From: Nevskia sp043781855
GTDB taxonomy: Bacteria > Pseudomonadota > Gammaproteobacteria > Nevskiales > Nevskiaceae
Assembly: GCA_043781855.1 (NCBI GenBank)
Contig: JAYWBB010000130.1
Coordinates: forward strand, 1-10,698
Reading direction: 5' to 3'
DNA length: 10,698 bases
Shown here: positions 1-6,608 of the stretch, piece after piece
How the letters are laid out: each line of letters begins with the position of its first letter
Numbering within the stretch: the first letter of the stretch is position 1
Translations under genes and position numbers: made by a program
The notes under the pieces: model-generated
Told to the model about the DNA's origin: nothing
The model's input: the letters and a program-made list of their open reading frames with translations, nothing else
The model's database searches: none

Positions 1-867
1 CGCCTCGGCCGCCCGGTGGCGCGCGCGCTGCTCTGGCCGATCGTGACCTATTTCTATCTGACCTCGGCCAGCGTGCGCCGCGAGTCACGGCGCTACCTCG
101 CGCTGGCGCTCCAGCGACCGCCGACGCGCCGCGACGTGTTTCGCCAGATCCATGCCTTCGCCGCCTGCGGTCTGGATCGCATCTATGTGCTTGCCGGTCA
201 TCACGACGAGCTCGACGTCAGCGTCCACGACCCCGGCCTGGTGCTGCCGCGCCTGCACGCCGGCGGAGCGGCGATCGTGCTGACCGCGCATCTCGGCAGC
301 TTCGAAGTGCTGCGCGTGCTCGGCACGCGGCGCAAGGGCATGCGCTTCCGCATCGTCATGGATCGCGGCCACGGGCAGATGATCGGCTCGGTGCTCGACC
401 GGCTGAATCCGGAACACGCGAGCGAGATCATCGATGCCGGCGCCGGCCCGCAGCTGACGCTGGCCCTGCACGAGGCGCTGGCGCAGGGCTGCGTCGTCGG
501 CCTCATGGCCGACCGCGTGTTCGGCGCCGATGCCGGCCTGACCGTCAGCTTCCTGGGGCGCCAGGCTAGGCTACCGTCGGGACCATGGAAACTCGCGGCA
601 GTGCTCGGCTCGCCGGTGCTGATCTGCTTCGGCCTCTATCGGGGCGGGCGTCGTTACGAAATGCACTTCGAGGCATTTTCCGATGGCGCCTCGGTGCCCC
701 GTGCGCTGCGCGCGGCGCACGCCCAGGCGGCCGCGCAGCGCTTTGCCGAACGCCTGGAGGATTACGTCCGGCAGGCCCCGTACAATTGGTTCAACTTCTA
801 CGATTTCTGGGCGGACGCCCCCAACCCGACCGGACCTCCGACCGGCCCCACCTCACCGACCGGATGA
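1..867 (+). CDS. LpxL/HtrB-like lysophospholipid acyltransferase of an aryl polyene cluster (5' end missing)
   Basis: Membrane-associated acyltransferase of the LPLAT/LpxL superfamily, expected to move an acyl group from acyl-ACP to a lipid acceptor at the inner membrane. The frame is open to base 1. The GTG at 16 is possible, but the residues before it (RLGRP) read like the usual upstream part of this family, so the gene most likely starts outside the window. The catalytic HX4E motif is visible as HLGSFE (His codon 289-291), followed by the typical region around MADRVFG and the C-terminal YNWFNFYDFW segment of aryl polyene acyltransferases. In some aryl polyene clusters this domain is fused behind a family 2 glycosyltransferase; that cannot be judged here. 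The last 14 or so residues are a low-complexity PTG-rich tail. Its TGA overlaps the ATG of the next gene. The family is clear; the exact substrate is inferred from the neighbouring ketosynthase, chain length factor and dehydratase. Confidence 0.85.
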   Translation, partial: RLGRPVARALLWPIVTYFYLTSASVRRESRRYLALALQRPPTRRDVFRQIHAFAACGLDRIYVLAGHHDELDVSVHDPGLVLPRLHAGGAAIVLTAHLGSFEVLRVLGTRRKGMRFRIVMDRGHGQMIGSVLDRLNPEHASEIIDAGAGPQLTLALHEALAQGCVVGLMADRVFGADAGLTVSFLGRQARLPSGPWKLAAVLGSPVLICFGLYRGGRRYEMHFEAFSDGASVPRALRAAHAQAAAQRFAERLEDYVRQAPYNWFNFYDFWADAPNPTGPPTGPTSPTG

Positions 868-2042
868 CTCCACTCGGCATCAGCCACTACACACTGACGA
901 CCGCACTCGGCGCCGGCTGCCGGGCGCAGACCGAGGCTCTGTTCGCCGAACGCAGCGGCCTCAGCGACCGCGCCTTCGAGTCCTGTGCGCTGCCGACCTG
1001 GATCGGCGAGGTGGCGGGTCTCGACACGCCGCTGTCGTCCGAGTACGCCGACTGGGATTGCCGCAACAACCGGCTCGCCGAACTCGGCCTGATGCAGGAC
1101 GGCTTCGCCGATGCCGTCGCCGTCGCCCGCACCCGTCTTGGCGCTGCGCGGATAGGAGTGTTCATCGGCACCAGCACTTCCGGCGTGCTGCAAACCGAAC
1201 ACGCCTACCGCGAGCGTGGCGGCGATCCGGAATGCCTGCCCCTGTGGTTTCACCACCGGGAGACGCAGAATTCGTTTTCGGTCGCCGACTACGTGCGCCT
1301 GCGGCTCGGGCTTGCCGGCATCGCCGTCGCGGTATCGACGGCCTGTTCGTCGAGTGCGAAAGTCTTTGCCTCGGCGCAGCGTGCGATCGCAGCGGGTTTT
1401 TGCGATGCGGCGGTGGTCGGCGGCATCGACAGCCTCTGCCTGACCACGCTTTACGGCTTCAACGCGCTGCAACTGCTGTCGAACGAACCCTGCCGGCCGG
1501 GCGATGCGCAGCGACGCGGCCTGTCGATCGGCGAGGCTGCAGGCTTCGCGCTGCTCGAACCCGATGCCGGCCACGCGCTGCGGCTCGAAGGCTTCGGCGA
1601 AAGCAGCGACGCTTACCACATGTCCTCGCCCGATCCTGACGGACGCGGCGCGCGCGACGCGATGCGCGAGGCGCTGCGACGAGCCGGCGTCGAGGCGAGC
1701 GCAGTCGACTACATCAACCTGCACGGCACTGCCACACCGGCCAACGATCTCGCCGAGGACAAGGCCGTCTGCGCACTCTTCGGCCACGATACGCCGTGCA
1801 GTTCGACCAAGGGTTGGACCGGCCACACGCTGGGTGCGGCGGGTATCGTCGAAGCCGGGCTGGCGCTGCTCTGCATCGAAGCAGGGCACGTCCCCCGCAG
1901 CCTCAACACGCGGACCGTCGACCCACTCCTGCGGGGCAACATCCTGCGCGAATCGAAACCGCTGCCGCTGCGCCGCGTGATGTCCAACTCCTTCGGCTTC
2001 GGCGGCAACAATTGCAGCCTGCTGTTCGGCCGCGCACTGTGA
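864..2042 (+). CDS. FabF-type beta-ketoacyl-ACP synthase of an aryl polyene cluster
   Basis: Condensing enzyme of a type II polyketide/fatty acid-like system; it would extend an acyl-ACP by two carbons using malonyl-ACP in the cytoplasm. The protein is 392 aa, close to the usual size for KAS II enzymes. The full catalytic set is present: Cys161 in STACSSS, His287 in LHGTA and His321 in GHTLGAAG, with a typical glycine-rich end near residue 380 (FGFGGNN). I chose the ATG at 864 because it forms an ATGA overlap with the upstream stop and gives the normal N-terminus; the frame stays open back to 585, but that part overlaps the acyltransferase. The next gene is a chain length factor, so this is probably the catalytic partner of a KS:CLF heterodimer, like ApeO with ApeC in the Xenorhabdus aryl polyene system. 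Equivalence to ApeO rather than the second ketosynthase ApeR is inferred from position only. Confidence 0.9.
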   Translation: MTPLGISHYTLTTALGAGCRAQTEALFAERSGLSDRAFESCALPTWIGEVAGLDTPLSSEYADWDCRNNRLAELGLMQDGFADAVAVARTRLGAARIGVFIGTSTSGVLQTEHAYRERGGDPECLPLWFHHRETQNSFSVADYVRLRLGLAGIAVAVSTACSSSAKVFASAQRAIAAGFCDAAVVGGIDSLCLTTLYGFNALQLLSNEPCRPGDAQRRGLSIGEAAGFALLEPDAGHALRLEGFGESSDAYHMSSPDPDGRGARDAMREALRRAGVEASAVDYINLHGTATPANDLAEDKAVCALFGHDTPCSSTKGWTGHTLGAAGIVEAGLALLCIEAGHVPRSLNTRTVDPLLRGNILRESKPLPLRRVMSNSFGFGGNNCSLLFGRAL

Positions 2043-2052
2043 ATGCCCCGCG

Positions 2053-2844
2053 ATGAGTGCGCTGTACGTCCATGCGGTCGGAATCAATGCGACGGGCCTG
2101 CCGGACTGGGCCCGCGCCCGCGACGTGCTGCGCGGCGCAGCGACGTTCGATGCCGTCGAGCCGCTGCCGTACCAGCCGGCCCTGCTGCCGCCGAATGAAC
2201 GCCGCCGCACGACGGCCGCCGTAAGGCAGGCGTTCCGCGCAGCCGAGGACGCACTGTCCACCTACGCCGGCCCGCCGGATCGTCTCGCTGCGGTGTTCGC
2301 GTCCTCGGACGCCGACCTCGGCATCATCAACCGCATCAGCATCGCGCTGACGGAGCCGGCCCGCGCGGTCTCGCCGACCGATTTCCACAACTCCGTGCAC
2401 AACGCCGCAGCCGGTTACTGGAGTATCGCGACCCACAGCCAGCGGCCGTCGACGACGGTCTGTGCTTATGACGCGAGCTTCGCCGCCGGCCTGCTCGAAG
2501 CCGCGTTACTGACCGGCGCCGATGGCGAAGACACGCTGCTGGTCTGCTACGACGTGCCCGGCCCGCCGCTGTTGCAGGCGAAGCGCGCGTTCGGCTGCGC
2601 CGCGAGCGTTGCGCTGGTGCTGGGCCGTGAACCGATGCCGGCGTCGCTGGCGCGGCTGCGCATCGTCACCGGCCACGCGGCGGAAACGCGCTTTGGCGAC
2701 GCCGCGCTCGAAATCCTGCGCCGCGCCAATCCGGCGACGCGCGCGCTGCCGCTGCTGCGGCTGCTGGCCGCGCGCGAGGCCGGCACGGTGGTGCTCGCGC
2801 TGCCGGGGAATCTCTCGCTGGCAGTCGAGGTTTCGCCGTCGTGA
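2053..2844 (+). CDS. Ketosynthase-like chain length factor (ApeC type)
   Basis: A 263-aa protein of the ketoacyl-synthase N-terminal family (Ketoacyl-synt_2 type), annotated in aryl polyene clusters as beta-ketoacyl synthase chain length factor. It corresponds only to the N-terminal half of a ketosynthase: the segment DFHNSVHNAAAGYWS and the core CAYDASFAAGLLEA (residues 137-150) are typical, but the C-terminal half carrying the two catalytic histidines is absent. It should therefore not condense substrates alone but form a heterodimer with the full ketosynthase encoded 10 bases upstream and help set polyene length. Cys137 falls at the position of the ketosynthase nucleophile when the two neighbours are aligned by eye, which is noted as a finding. 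The ATG at 2053 follows the upstream stop; another ATG at 2043 is out of frame. The stop overlaps the GTG of the dehydratase gene. Confidence 0.85.
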   Translation: MSALYVHAVGINATGLPDWARARDVLRGAATFDAVEPLPYQPALLPPNERRRTTAAVRQAFRAAEDALSTYAGPPDRLAAVFASSDADLGIINRISIALTEPARAVSPTDFHNSVHNAAAGYWSIATHSQRPSTTVCAYDASFAAGLLEAALLTGADGEDTLLVCYDVPGPPLLQAKRAFGCAASVALVLGREPMPASLARLRIVTGHAAETRFGDAALEILRRANPATRALPLLRLLAAREAGTVVLALPGNLSLAVEVSPS

Positions 2845-3317
2845 ATGGCGCGATCATCGACAAAGCCGCGATCCGCCGGCTCATTCCGCACGCCGGAGCC
2901 ATGTGCCTGCTCGATGAAGTTCTGAGCTGGGACGAGGCCAGCATCCACTGCCGCAGCACCACCCACCGCGACGCGGCGCACCCACTCGCGCGCGGCGGTC
3001 GGCTCGCCGCCCTGCACCTGCTCGAATACGGCGCGCAGGCCATGGCGATCCATGGCGGGCTGAGGGCTGCCGCCGCCGGCGGCGTGGCCGCGCCGGGCGT
3101 ACTGGTCTCGGCGCGCGACGTGCAACTCGACGTCGAACGCATCGACGACATCGAGGCGGCGCTCGACATCCACGCGCAGCGCCTCGTCGCGAGCGGCGGC
3201 GGCTGGCTTTACGGCTTCGACGTTTCAGCGGCCGGACGACGGCTCGCAACGGGTCGCGTCGCCGTGATTCCGTCGGACAATGCCAAGTCGGGCAATGCTA
3301 ATCTTCCGTCCCCATGA
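2841..3317 (+). CDS. Hot-dog 3-hydroxyacyl-ACP dehydratase (ApeP/ApeI type)
   Basis: A 158-aa hot-dog fold dehydratase that would remove water from 3-hydroxyacyl-ACP to make the conjugated double bonds of the polyene. Near the N-terminus is IPHAGAMCLLDEV with the likely catalytic His17. A second conserved stretch, LHLLEYGAQAMAIHGG, carries Glu62 as the probable acid partner, like the His/Glu pair of FabZ. The start is GTG at 2841, overlapping the upstream TGA; an ATG at 2845 lies in another frame. The last 15 or so residues (after AVIPSD) look unstructured. Aryl polyene systems have two such dehydratases, ApeI and ApeP; I cannot tell which this is. Its stop overlaps the ATG of the MerC-like gene, so all four cluster genes and the next one look translationally coupled. 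Confidence 0.82.
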   Translation: MNGAIIDKAAIRRLIPHAGAMCLLDEVLSWDEASIHCRSTTHRDAAHPLARGGRLAALHLLEYGAQAMAIHGGLRAAAAGGVAAPGVLVSARDVQLDVERIDDIEAALDIHAQRLVASGGGWLYGFDVSAAGRRLATGRVAVIPSDNAKSGNANLPSP

Positions 3318-3763
3318 ATCGCTCGCCCGAACTCGCCGTGCCCGATGGCGCCGCCGCCGCACCGCCGGTGCGCGGGCTCGATGCGGTTGCGCTGGTATTT
3401 TCCGGTCTCTGCCTCGTGCACTGCCTGGCGCTGCCGGTGCTGGTGGCGATTCTGCCGATCGCGATGTCGAGTTTCGTCGCCGACGAACGCTTCCATCAAT
3501 GGCTGCTGCTCGGCGTGGTACCGACCAGCGTGCTCGCGCTGGGCTGGGGCTGGCGTCGGCATCGCGACCCGGCCGTGCTCTGGCTCGGCCTCACCGGCAT
3601 GAGCCTGATGACCTATGCCGCGTTCGGGCGCGGGCTCAACGATCTCTCGGCCGGCGGCGAACGCTGGCTGACCGTGATCGGCGCGGTGATGCTCGCCATT
3701 GGCCATTTCCGCAACTACCAGCTGCGCCATCACGGGCACGACCATTCGACGCACGGTCACTGA
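3314..3763 (+). CDS. MerC-domain inner membrane protein with His-rich tail
   Basis: A 149-aa integral membrane protein of the MerC family, whose founding member imports mercuric ions in mer operons; the chromosomal homologues have no well defined job. About four membrane segments are visible (roughly residues 23-50, 62-80, 86-105, 117-133). The first contains LCLVHCLALP, with Cys33, His36 and Cys37 as likely metal ligands. The tail from residue 133 is rich in histidine (HHGHDHSTHGH), which also suggests metal binding. There is no merR, merT, merP or merA nearby, so mercury resistance is not supported. The ATG overlaps the dehydratase stop as ATGA, placing the gene in the same transcript as the pigment genes. 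The family assignment is good; transported ion and role are unknown. Confidence 0.8.
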   Translation: MNRSPELAVPDGAAAAPPVRGLDAVALVFSGLCLVHCLALPVLVAILPIAMSSFVADERFHQWLLLGVVPTSVLALGWGWRRHRDPAVLWLGLTGMSLMTYAAFGRGLNDLSAGGERWLTVIGAVMLAIGHFRNYQLRHHGHDHSTHGH

Positions 3764-3792
3764 CTGCGCCGGCATACTCCACAGGACAGCGC

Positions 3793-4767
3793 ATGAAAGC
3801 CATCGTCTGCAGAGAACTCGGTCCGCCGGAAAAACTGGTGTTCGAGGACGTCCAGCTGGCGCCGGTCGGGCCCAACGATGTCCGCATCAAGGTCGCAGCG
3901 GCCGGCGTCAATTTCCCGGACACACTGATCATCGAGGGCAAGTACCAGTTCAAGGGCACGCTGCCGTTCACGCCAGGCGCGGAGCTGGCCGGAACGGTTT
4001 TGGAGGCCGGTGCGAAGGTGCGGCATGTCGCCGTTGGCGATCGCGTCGCGGCGCTGGTGCCGGTTGGCGCCTATGCCGAAGAAGTGGTCGCGCCGGCCGA
4101 TGGCGTGATGAAGCTGCCGGAAGATTTCGATCTCAACGTCGCCGCCGGCTTCACGCTCGCCTACGGCACGACCCTCCACGCGCTGAAGCAGCGCGCCCAT
4201 CTCAAACCCGGTGAAACCTTGCTGGTGCTGGGTGCCGCCGGTGGTGTCGGCCTCGCTGCCGTGCAGCTGGGAAAAATCATGGGCGCGCGGGTCATCGCCG
4301 CTGCTTCGAGCGCCGAGAAACTCGCGCTGTGCCGGGCGCAGGGCGCCGATGAAGTCATCGACTACTCGAAAGAGAGCCTCAAGGAGGCGGTCAAAAAACT
4401 GACCAGGGGCCAGGGCGCGGACGTGATCTACGATCCGGTCGGCGGCGCGCTGGCGCAGGATTGCTTCTCGGCAATCAACTGGAACGGCCGTTACCTCGTG
4501 GTCGGCTTCGCCAGCGGCACGATTCCGGAAGTTGCAATGAACCGCCTGCTGCTCAAGGGCGCGGCGGCGGTCGGCGTGTTCTGGGGCGCGTTCATCGTGC
4601 GCGAGGCGAAACTCAATGCCGACAACTTCGCGCAGCTTTTCGCCTGGCAGGCGGAAGGGCGACTCAAGCCTTATGTCTCGAAAACCTACCCGCTTGCCGA
4701 AGCGCCGCGTGCCCTGCGCGACATGCTCGAGCGCAAGGTCACCGGCAAGATCGTGCTGGTTCCCTGA
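3793..4767 (+). CDS. NADPH:quinone oxidoreductase family protein (zinc-free MDR)
   Basis: A 324-aa medium-chain dehydrogenase/reductase of the quinone oxidoreductase branch, expected to use NADPH in the cytoplasm to reduce quinones or similar alpha,beta-unsaturated carbonyls. The N-terminal catalytic domain (about 1-125) has AAGVNFPDTL and the conserved FTPGAELAG block. The Rossmann domain follows with the nucleotide-binding loop GAAGGVG at residues 147-153. The zinc-binding cysteines of alcohol dehydrogenases are absent, as usual for this branch. The ATG at 3793 has a fair ribosome binding site (AGGA at 3783-3786). A longer open frame upstream overlaps the MerC-like gene and is not expected to be translated. 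It begins 29 bases after the MerC-like stop, so it may share that transcript. The substrate cannot be named from sequence. Confidence 0.9.
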   Translation: MKAIVCRELGPPEKLVFEDVQLAPVGPNDVRIKVAAAGVNFPDTLIIEGKYQFKGTLPFTPGAELAGTVLEAGAKVRHVAVGDRVAALVPVGAYAEEVVAPADGVMKLPEDFDLNVAAGFTLAYGTTLHALKQRAHLKPGETLLVLGAAGGVGLAAVQLGKIMGARVIAAASSAEKLALCRAQGADEVIDYSKESLKEAVKKLTRGQGADVIYDPVGGALAQDCFSAINWNGRYLVVGFASGTIPEVAMNRLLLKGAAAVGVFWGAFIVREAKLNADNFAQLFAWQAEGRLKPYVSKTYPLAEAPRALRDMLERKVTGKIVLVP

Positions 4768-4797
4768 CGCAGCCGGACCCGGCTGAATCCGGCCGCG
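4768..4797. terminator. Hairpin between convergent genes, possible bidirectional terminator
   Basis: Directly after the quinone oxidoreductase stop, CGC-A-GCCGGA pairs with TCCGGC-C-GCG (9 base pairs around one A/C mismatch) over a 10-base loop. It sits in the 39-base gap between two genes that end towards each other. There is no T-tract on either strand, so intrinsic termination is only a possibility; it may also act as a 3' end stabiliser. Confidence 0.4.
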
Positions 4798-4806
4798 TCA
4801 TCGTCA

Positions 4807-5028
4807 TCAGACCTTCGCGCGGCAGGTGGACACGATGACCGCCGGCAGCGTGCCGAGATCCGCCACGATATGCGGCGTCGCCGCCACGGCACCCTCGCGC
4901 AGCAGCCGGTCGTCGATCCCGCTGTGCAGGACCGCCGCGCCGATCGCCACGTTTACGGTGAGCGCCGCGACCATCGCAATGGCAAAGCGGAGCGGATGTT
5001 TCTCTGAGCTGGCGTCGTTGTCGTTCAT
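4807..5028 (-). CDS. Small one-helix membrane or secreted protein, unknown function
   Basis: A 73-aa protein on the minus strand that I do not recognise. The first 13 residues are polar with basic residues (MNDNDASSEKHPLR), followed by a hydrophobic stretch at about 14-36 (FAIAMVAALTVNVAIGAAVLHSG) that could be a membrane anchor or signal peptide. The remaining roughly 37 residues are mixed, with a VADLGTLPAVIV segment, and end in STCRAKV with one cysteine. I prefer the ATG at 5028 over an upstream in-frame ATG at 5094, because the latter adds only a hydrophilic low-complexity stretch (PNKKSAQDGNPTTPDRKREN) and because GAGA at about 12 bases upstream of 5028 may help initiation. It is divergent from miaB and convergent with the quinone oxidoreductase gene, filling a gap that otherwise holds no + strand gene. 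The hydrophobic pattern and fitting gap support a real gene; homologues were not checked. Confidence 0.6.
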   Translation of the reverse strand: MNDNDASSEKHPLRFAIAMVAALTVNVAIGAAVLHSGIDDRLLREGAVAATPHIVADLGTLPAVIVSTCRAKV

Positions 5029-5078
5029 GGTGTTCTCGCGTTTCCTGTCGGGGGTTGTCGGGTTGCCGTCCTGGGCCG

Positions 5079-5107
5079 ATTTTTTGTTCGGCACGGGTTG
5101 GATGCAA
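5079..5107 (-). promoter_or_regulatory. Possible promoter of the small minus-strand gene
   Basis: Read on the minus strand, TTGCAT (5107-5102) and AAAAAT (5084-5079) are 17 bases apart and resemble a weak sigma-70 pair, with 3 of 6 and 4 of 6 consensus matches. Transcription would begin near 5072 and leave a leader of about 45 bases before the ATG at 5028. The local A/T run stands out in this GC-rich DNA, but the matches are poor. Confidence 0.25.
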
Positions 5108-5162
5108 CAAGGGCCGGGTTTGGATTAAGCGGTTCGTCAGACGGGGCCGCAGGGCCGTCCGC

Positions 5163-5168
5163 TATAAT
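5163..5168 (+). promoter_or_regulatory. Perfect -10 box (TATAAT) of the miaB promoter
   Basis: A perfect TATAAT lies 27 bases before the miaB ATG, in the only sizeable non-coding gap on this strand. The start of transcription would fall near 5175, leaving a leader of about 20 bases. No good -35 hexamer stands 16-19 bases upstream (GACGGG at the 17-base position), so the promoter may need an activator or may rely on its strong -10 box. Confidence 0.6.
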
Positions 5169-5195
5169 TCGGTCTTGCTTTTGCCGCAGCCCCGC

Positions 5196-6557
5196 ATGAC
5201 CACCCCTATCCCCTCGAAGCCTGCCGCCGCCAAAGTCTTCATCAAGACCTTCGGCTGCCAGATGAACGAGTACGATTCGTCGAAGATGGCGGACGTGCTG
5301 AAGGCTTCGCATGGCTATGAGGTCACCGCCGATATCGAGACGGCCGATCTGGTGCTGCTGAACACCTGCTCGGTACGCGAGAAGGCGTCGGAAAAAGTCT
5401 TCTCCGATCTTGGTCGCCTGCGCGAGTGGAAGGCGCGGCAGCCGGGCCGCGTGATCGGCGTCGGTGGCTGTGTGGCGAGCCAGGAGGGCGAGGCGATCTC
5501 AAAGCGTGCGCCGGACGTCGATCTGGTGTTCGGGCCGCAGACGCTGCACCGCCTGCCGCAGATGCTCGACGAGACGCGGCGCACGCATCGGCCCGCGATC
5601 GACGTGCGCTTTCCGGAGATCGAGAAGTTCGACAACCTGCCCGCACCGCGCGCCGAAGGTCCGAGCGCTTTCGTCTCGATCATGGAAGGCTGTTCGAAGT
5701 ACTGCACGTTCTGCATCGTGCCGTATACGCGCGGCGAAGAGATTTCGCGGCCGCTCGACGATGTGCTGGCGGAGGTCGACGCGTTGCTCGCGCAGGGCGT
5801 GCGCGAAATCACCTTGCTCGGACAGAACGTCAATGCCTATGCCGGCCGCATGGCTGGCGGTGGCATTTGCGATCTGGCGTTGTTGATCCACATCCTTGCG
5901 CGCTTCGAGACGCTCGGCAGAATTCGCTACACGACCTCGCACCCGGCACATTTCACTGACGGGCTGATCGACGCCTACAGCACCGAGCCGAAGCTCGCCG
6001 CAGTGCTGCACCTGCCGGTACAAAGCGGCTCTGACCGCATCCTGGCGATGATGAAGCGCGGCTACACCAAGGCGCAATACCTCGAAAAAATCCACCGGCT
6101 GCGCAGGTTGAAACCCGGCATCAGTCTGTCGACCGATTTCATCGTCGGCTTTCCATCCGAGACTGAAGCGGACTTCGAGGCGACGATGGACCTGATCGAA
6201 CAGGCGCGCGTCGATGCCGCCTACTCGTTCGTCTACAGTCCACGCCCCGGAACACCGGCCGCGAACCTGCGTGACGGTGTGCCGGCTGCGGTCAAGCAGG
6301 CCAGGCTCGACCGCTTGCAGGCGCGCGTGCGGCAGATTGGCGAGGAGTACGCGGCTGGGCTGGTTGGCAGCACGCAGTCGGTGCTGGTCGAGGGTCCGTC
6401 GCGCCGCGGCAATGGCCAGCTGACCGGCAAGACGCCCTGCAACCGCTCGATCAATTTCGACGGCGACACGCAGCTGATCGGACAGTTCGTGAACCTGCGC
6501 GTGACGGCGAGTCTTGCCAATTCTTTGCGCGGCGACATCGTCACCGCGCCAGGGTGA
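5196..6557 (+). CDS. miaB: tRNA-2-methylthio-N6-dimethylallyladenosine synthase MiaB
   Basis: Radical SAM methylthiotransferase that adds the 2-methylthio group to i6A37 of tRNAs reading UNN codons, in the cytoplasm. The 453-aa length is normal for the family. The N-terminal UPF0004 domain holds the auxiliary cluster cysteines Cys21 (TFGCQMNEYDS), Cys58 (NTCSVREKA) and Cys92 (GGCVASQEG). The radical SAM cluster motif is Cys166, Cys170 and Cys173 in CSKYCTFCIVPYTRGEE. The C-terminal TRAM domain spans about residues 390-450, with GKTPCNRSINF. The ATG at 5196 is preferred: an open frame reaches back to 5055, but it runs across the promoter and aligns with nothing in MiaB. miaB is followed after 51 bases by ybeZ, as in E. 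coli. No key residue is missing. Confidence 0.97.
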   Translation: MTTPIPSKPAAAKVFIKTFGCQMNEYDSSKMADVLKASHGYEVTADIETADLVLLNTCSVREKASEKVFSDLGRLREWKARQPGRVIGVGGCVASQEGEAISKRAPDVDLVFGPQTLHRLPQMLDETRRTHRPAIDVRFPEIEKFDNLPAPRAEGPSAFVSIMEGCSKYCTFCIVPYTRGEEISRPLDDVLAEVDALLAQGVREITLLGQNVNAYAGRMAGGGICDLALLIHILARFETLGRIRYTTSHPAHFTDGLIDAYSTEPKLAAVLHLPVQSGSDRILAMMKRGYTKAQYLEKIHRLRRLKPGISLSTDFIVGFPSETEADFEATMDLIEQARVDAAYSFVYSPRPGTPAANLRDGVPAAVKQARLDRLQARVRQIGEEYAAGLVGSTQSVLVEGPSRRGNGQLTGKTPCNRSINFDGDTQLIGQFVNLRVTASLANSLRGDIVTAPG

Positions 6558-6593
6558 TTCGTGAGCGTCTCGGTGCGTTCACGGCCCCGGCGG

Positions 6594-6599
6594 TAAACT
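6594..6599 (+). promoter_or_regulatory. Possible -10 box (TAAACT) ahead of ybeZ
   Basis: TAAACT in the short miaB-ybeZ gap matches 4 of 6 consensus bases; no convincing -35 box lies 17 bases upstream. A similar TAGACT stands before corC. Transcription from it would start near 6606, giving an almost leaderless message for the TTG at 6609 or about 24 bases of leader for the TTG at 6630. Weak evidence. Confidence 0.2.
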
Positions 6600-6608
6600 G
6601 TCAGCCCT

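Noticed and set aside
798..2261. Long open frame on the minus strand (487 codons) opposite the ketosynthase gene
   Set aside because: It is a shadow of high-GC coding DNA: the + strand shows a complete ketosynthase with all catalytic residues, and the minus translation shows no recognisable domain.
3314..3763. Mercury resistance operon
   Set aside because: Only the MerC-type domain is present; merR, merT, merP and merA are absent from the surrounding sequence.
3773..3778. CATACT as a -10 box for the quinone oxidoreductase gene
   Set aside because: There is no -35 partner, and transcription would start inside the ribosome binding site at 3783-3786.
3280..3792. N-terminal extension of the quinone oxidoreductase frame
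   Set aside because: It overlaps the well supported MerC-like gene in another frame, is Arg/Ala-rich shadow sequence, and the ATG at 3793 has a ribosome binding site and a normal N-terminus.
5075..5092. GCCGA/TCGGC hairpin enclosing six T as a + strand terminator
   Set aside because: The T-run is in the loop, not after the stem, and no + strand gene ends nearby; the A/T run fits better as part of the minus-strand promoter region.
5055..5195. Longer MiaB frame starting at 5055
   Set aside because: It spans the TATAAT promoter box, and the extra residues have no MiaB counterpart; the ATG at 5196 fits the family.
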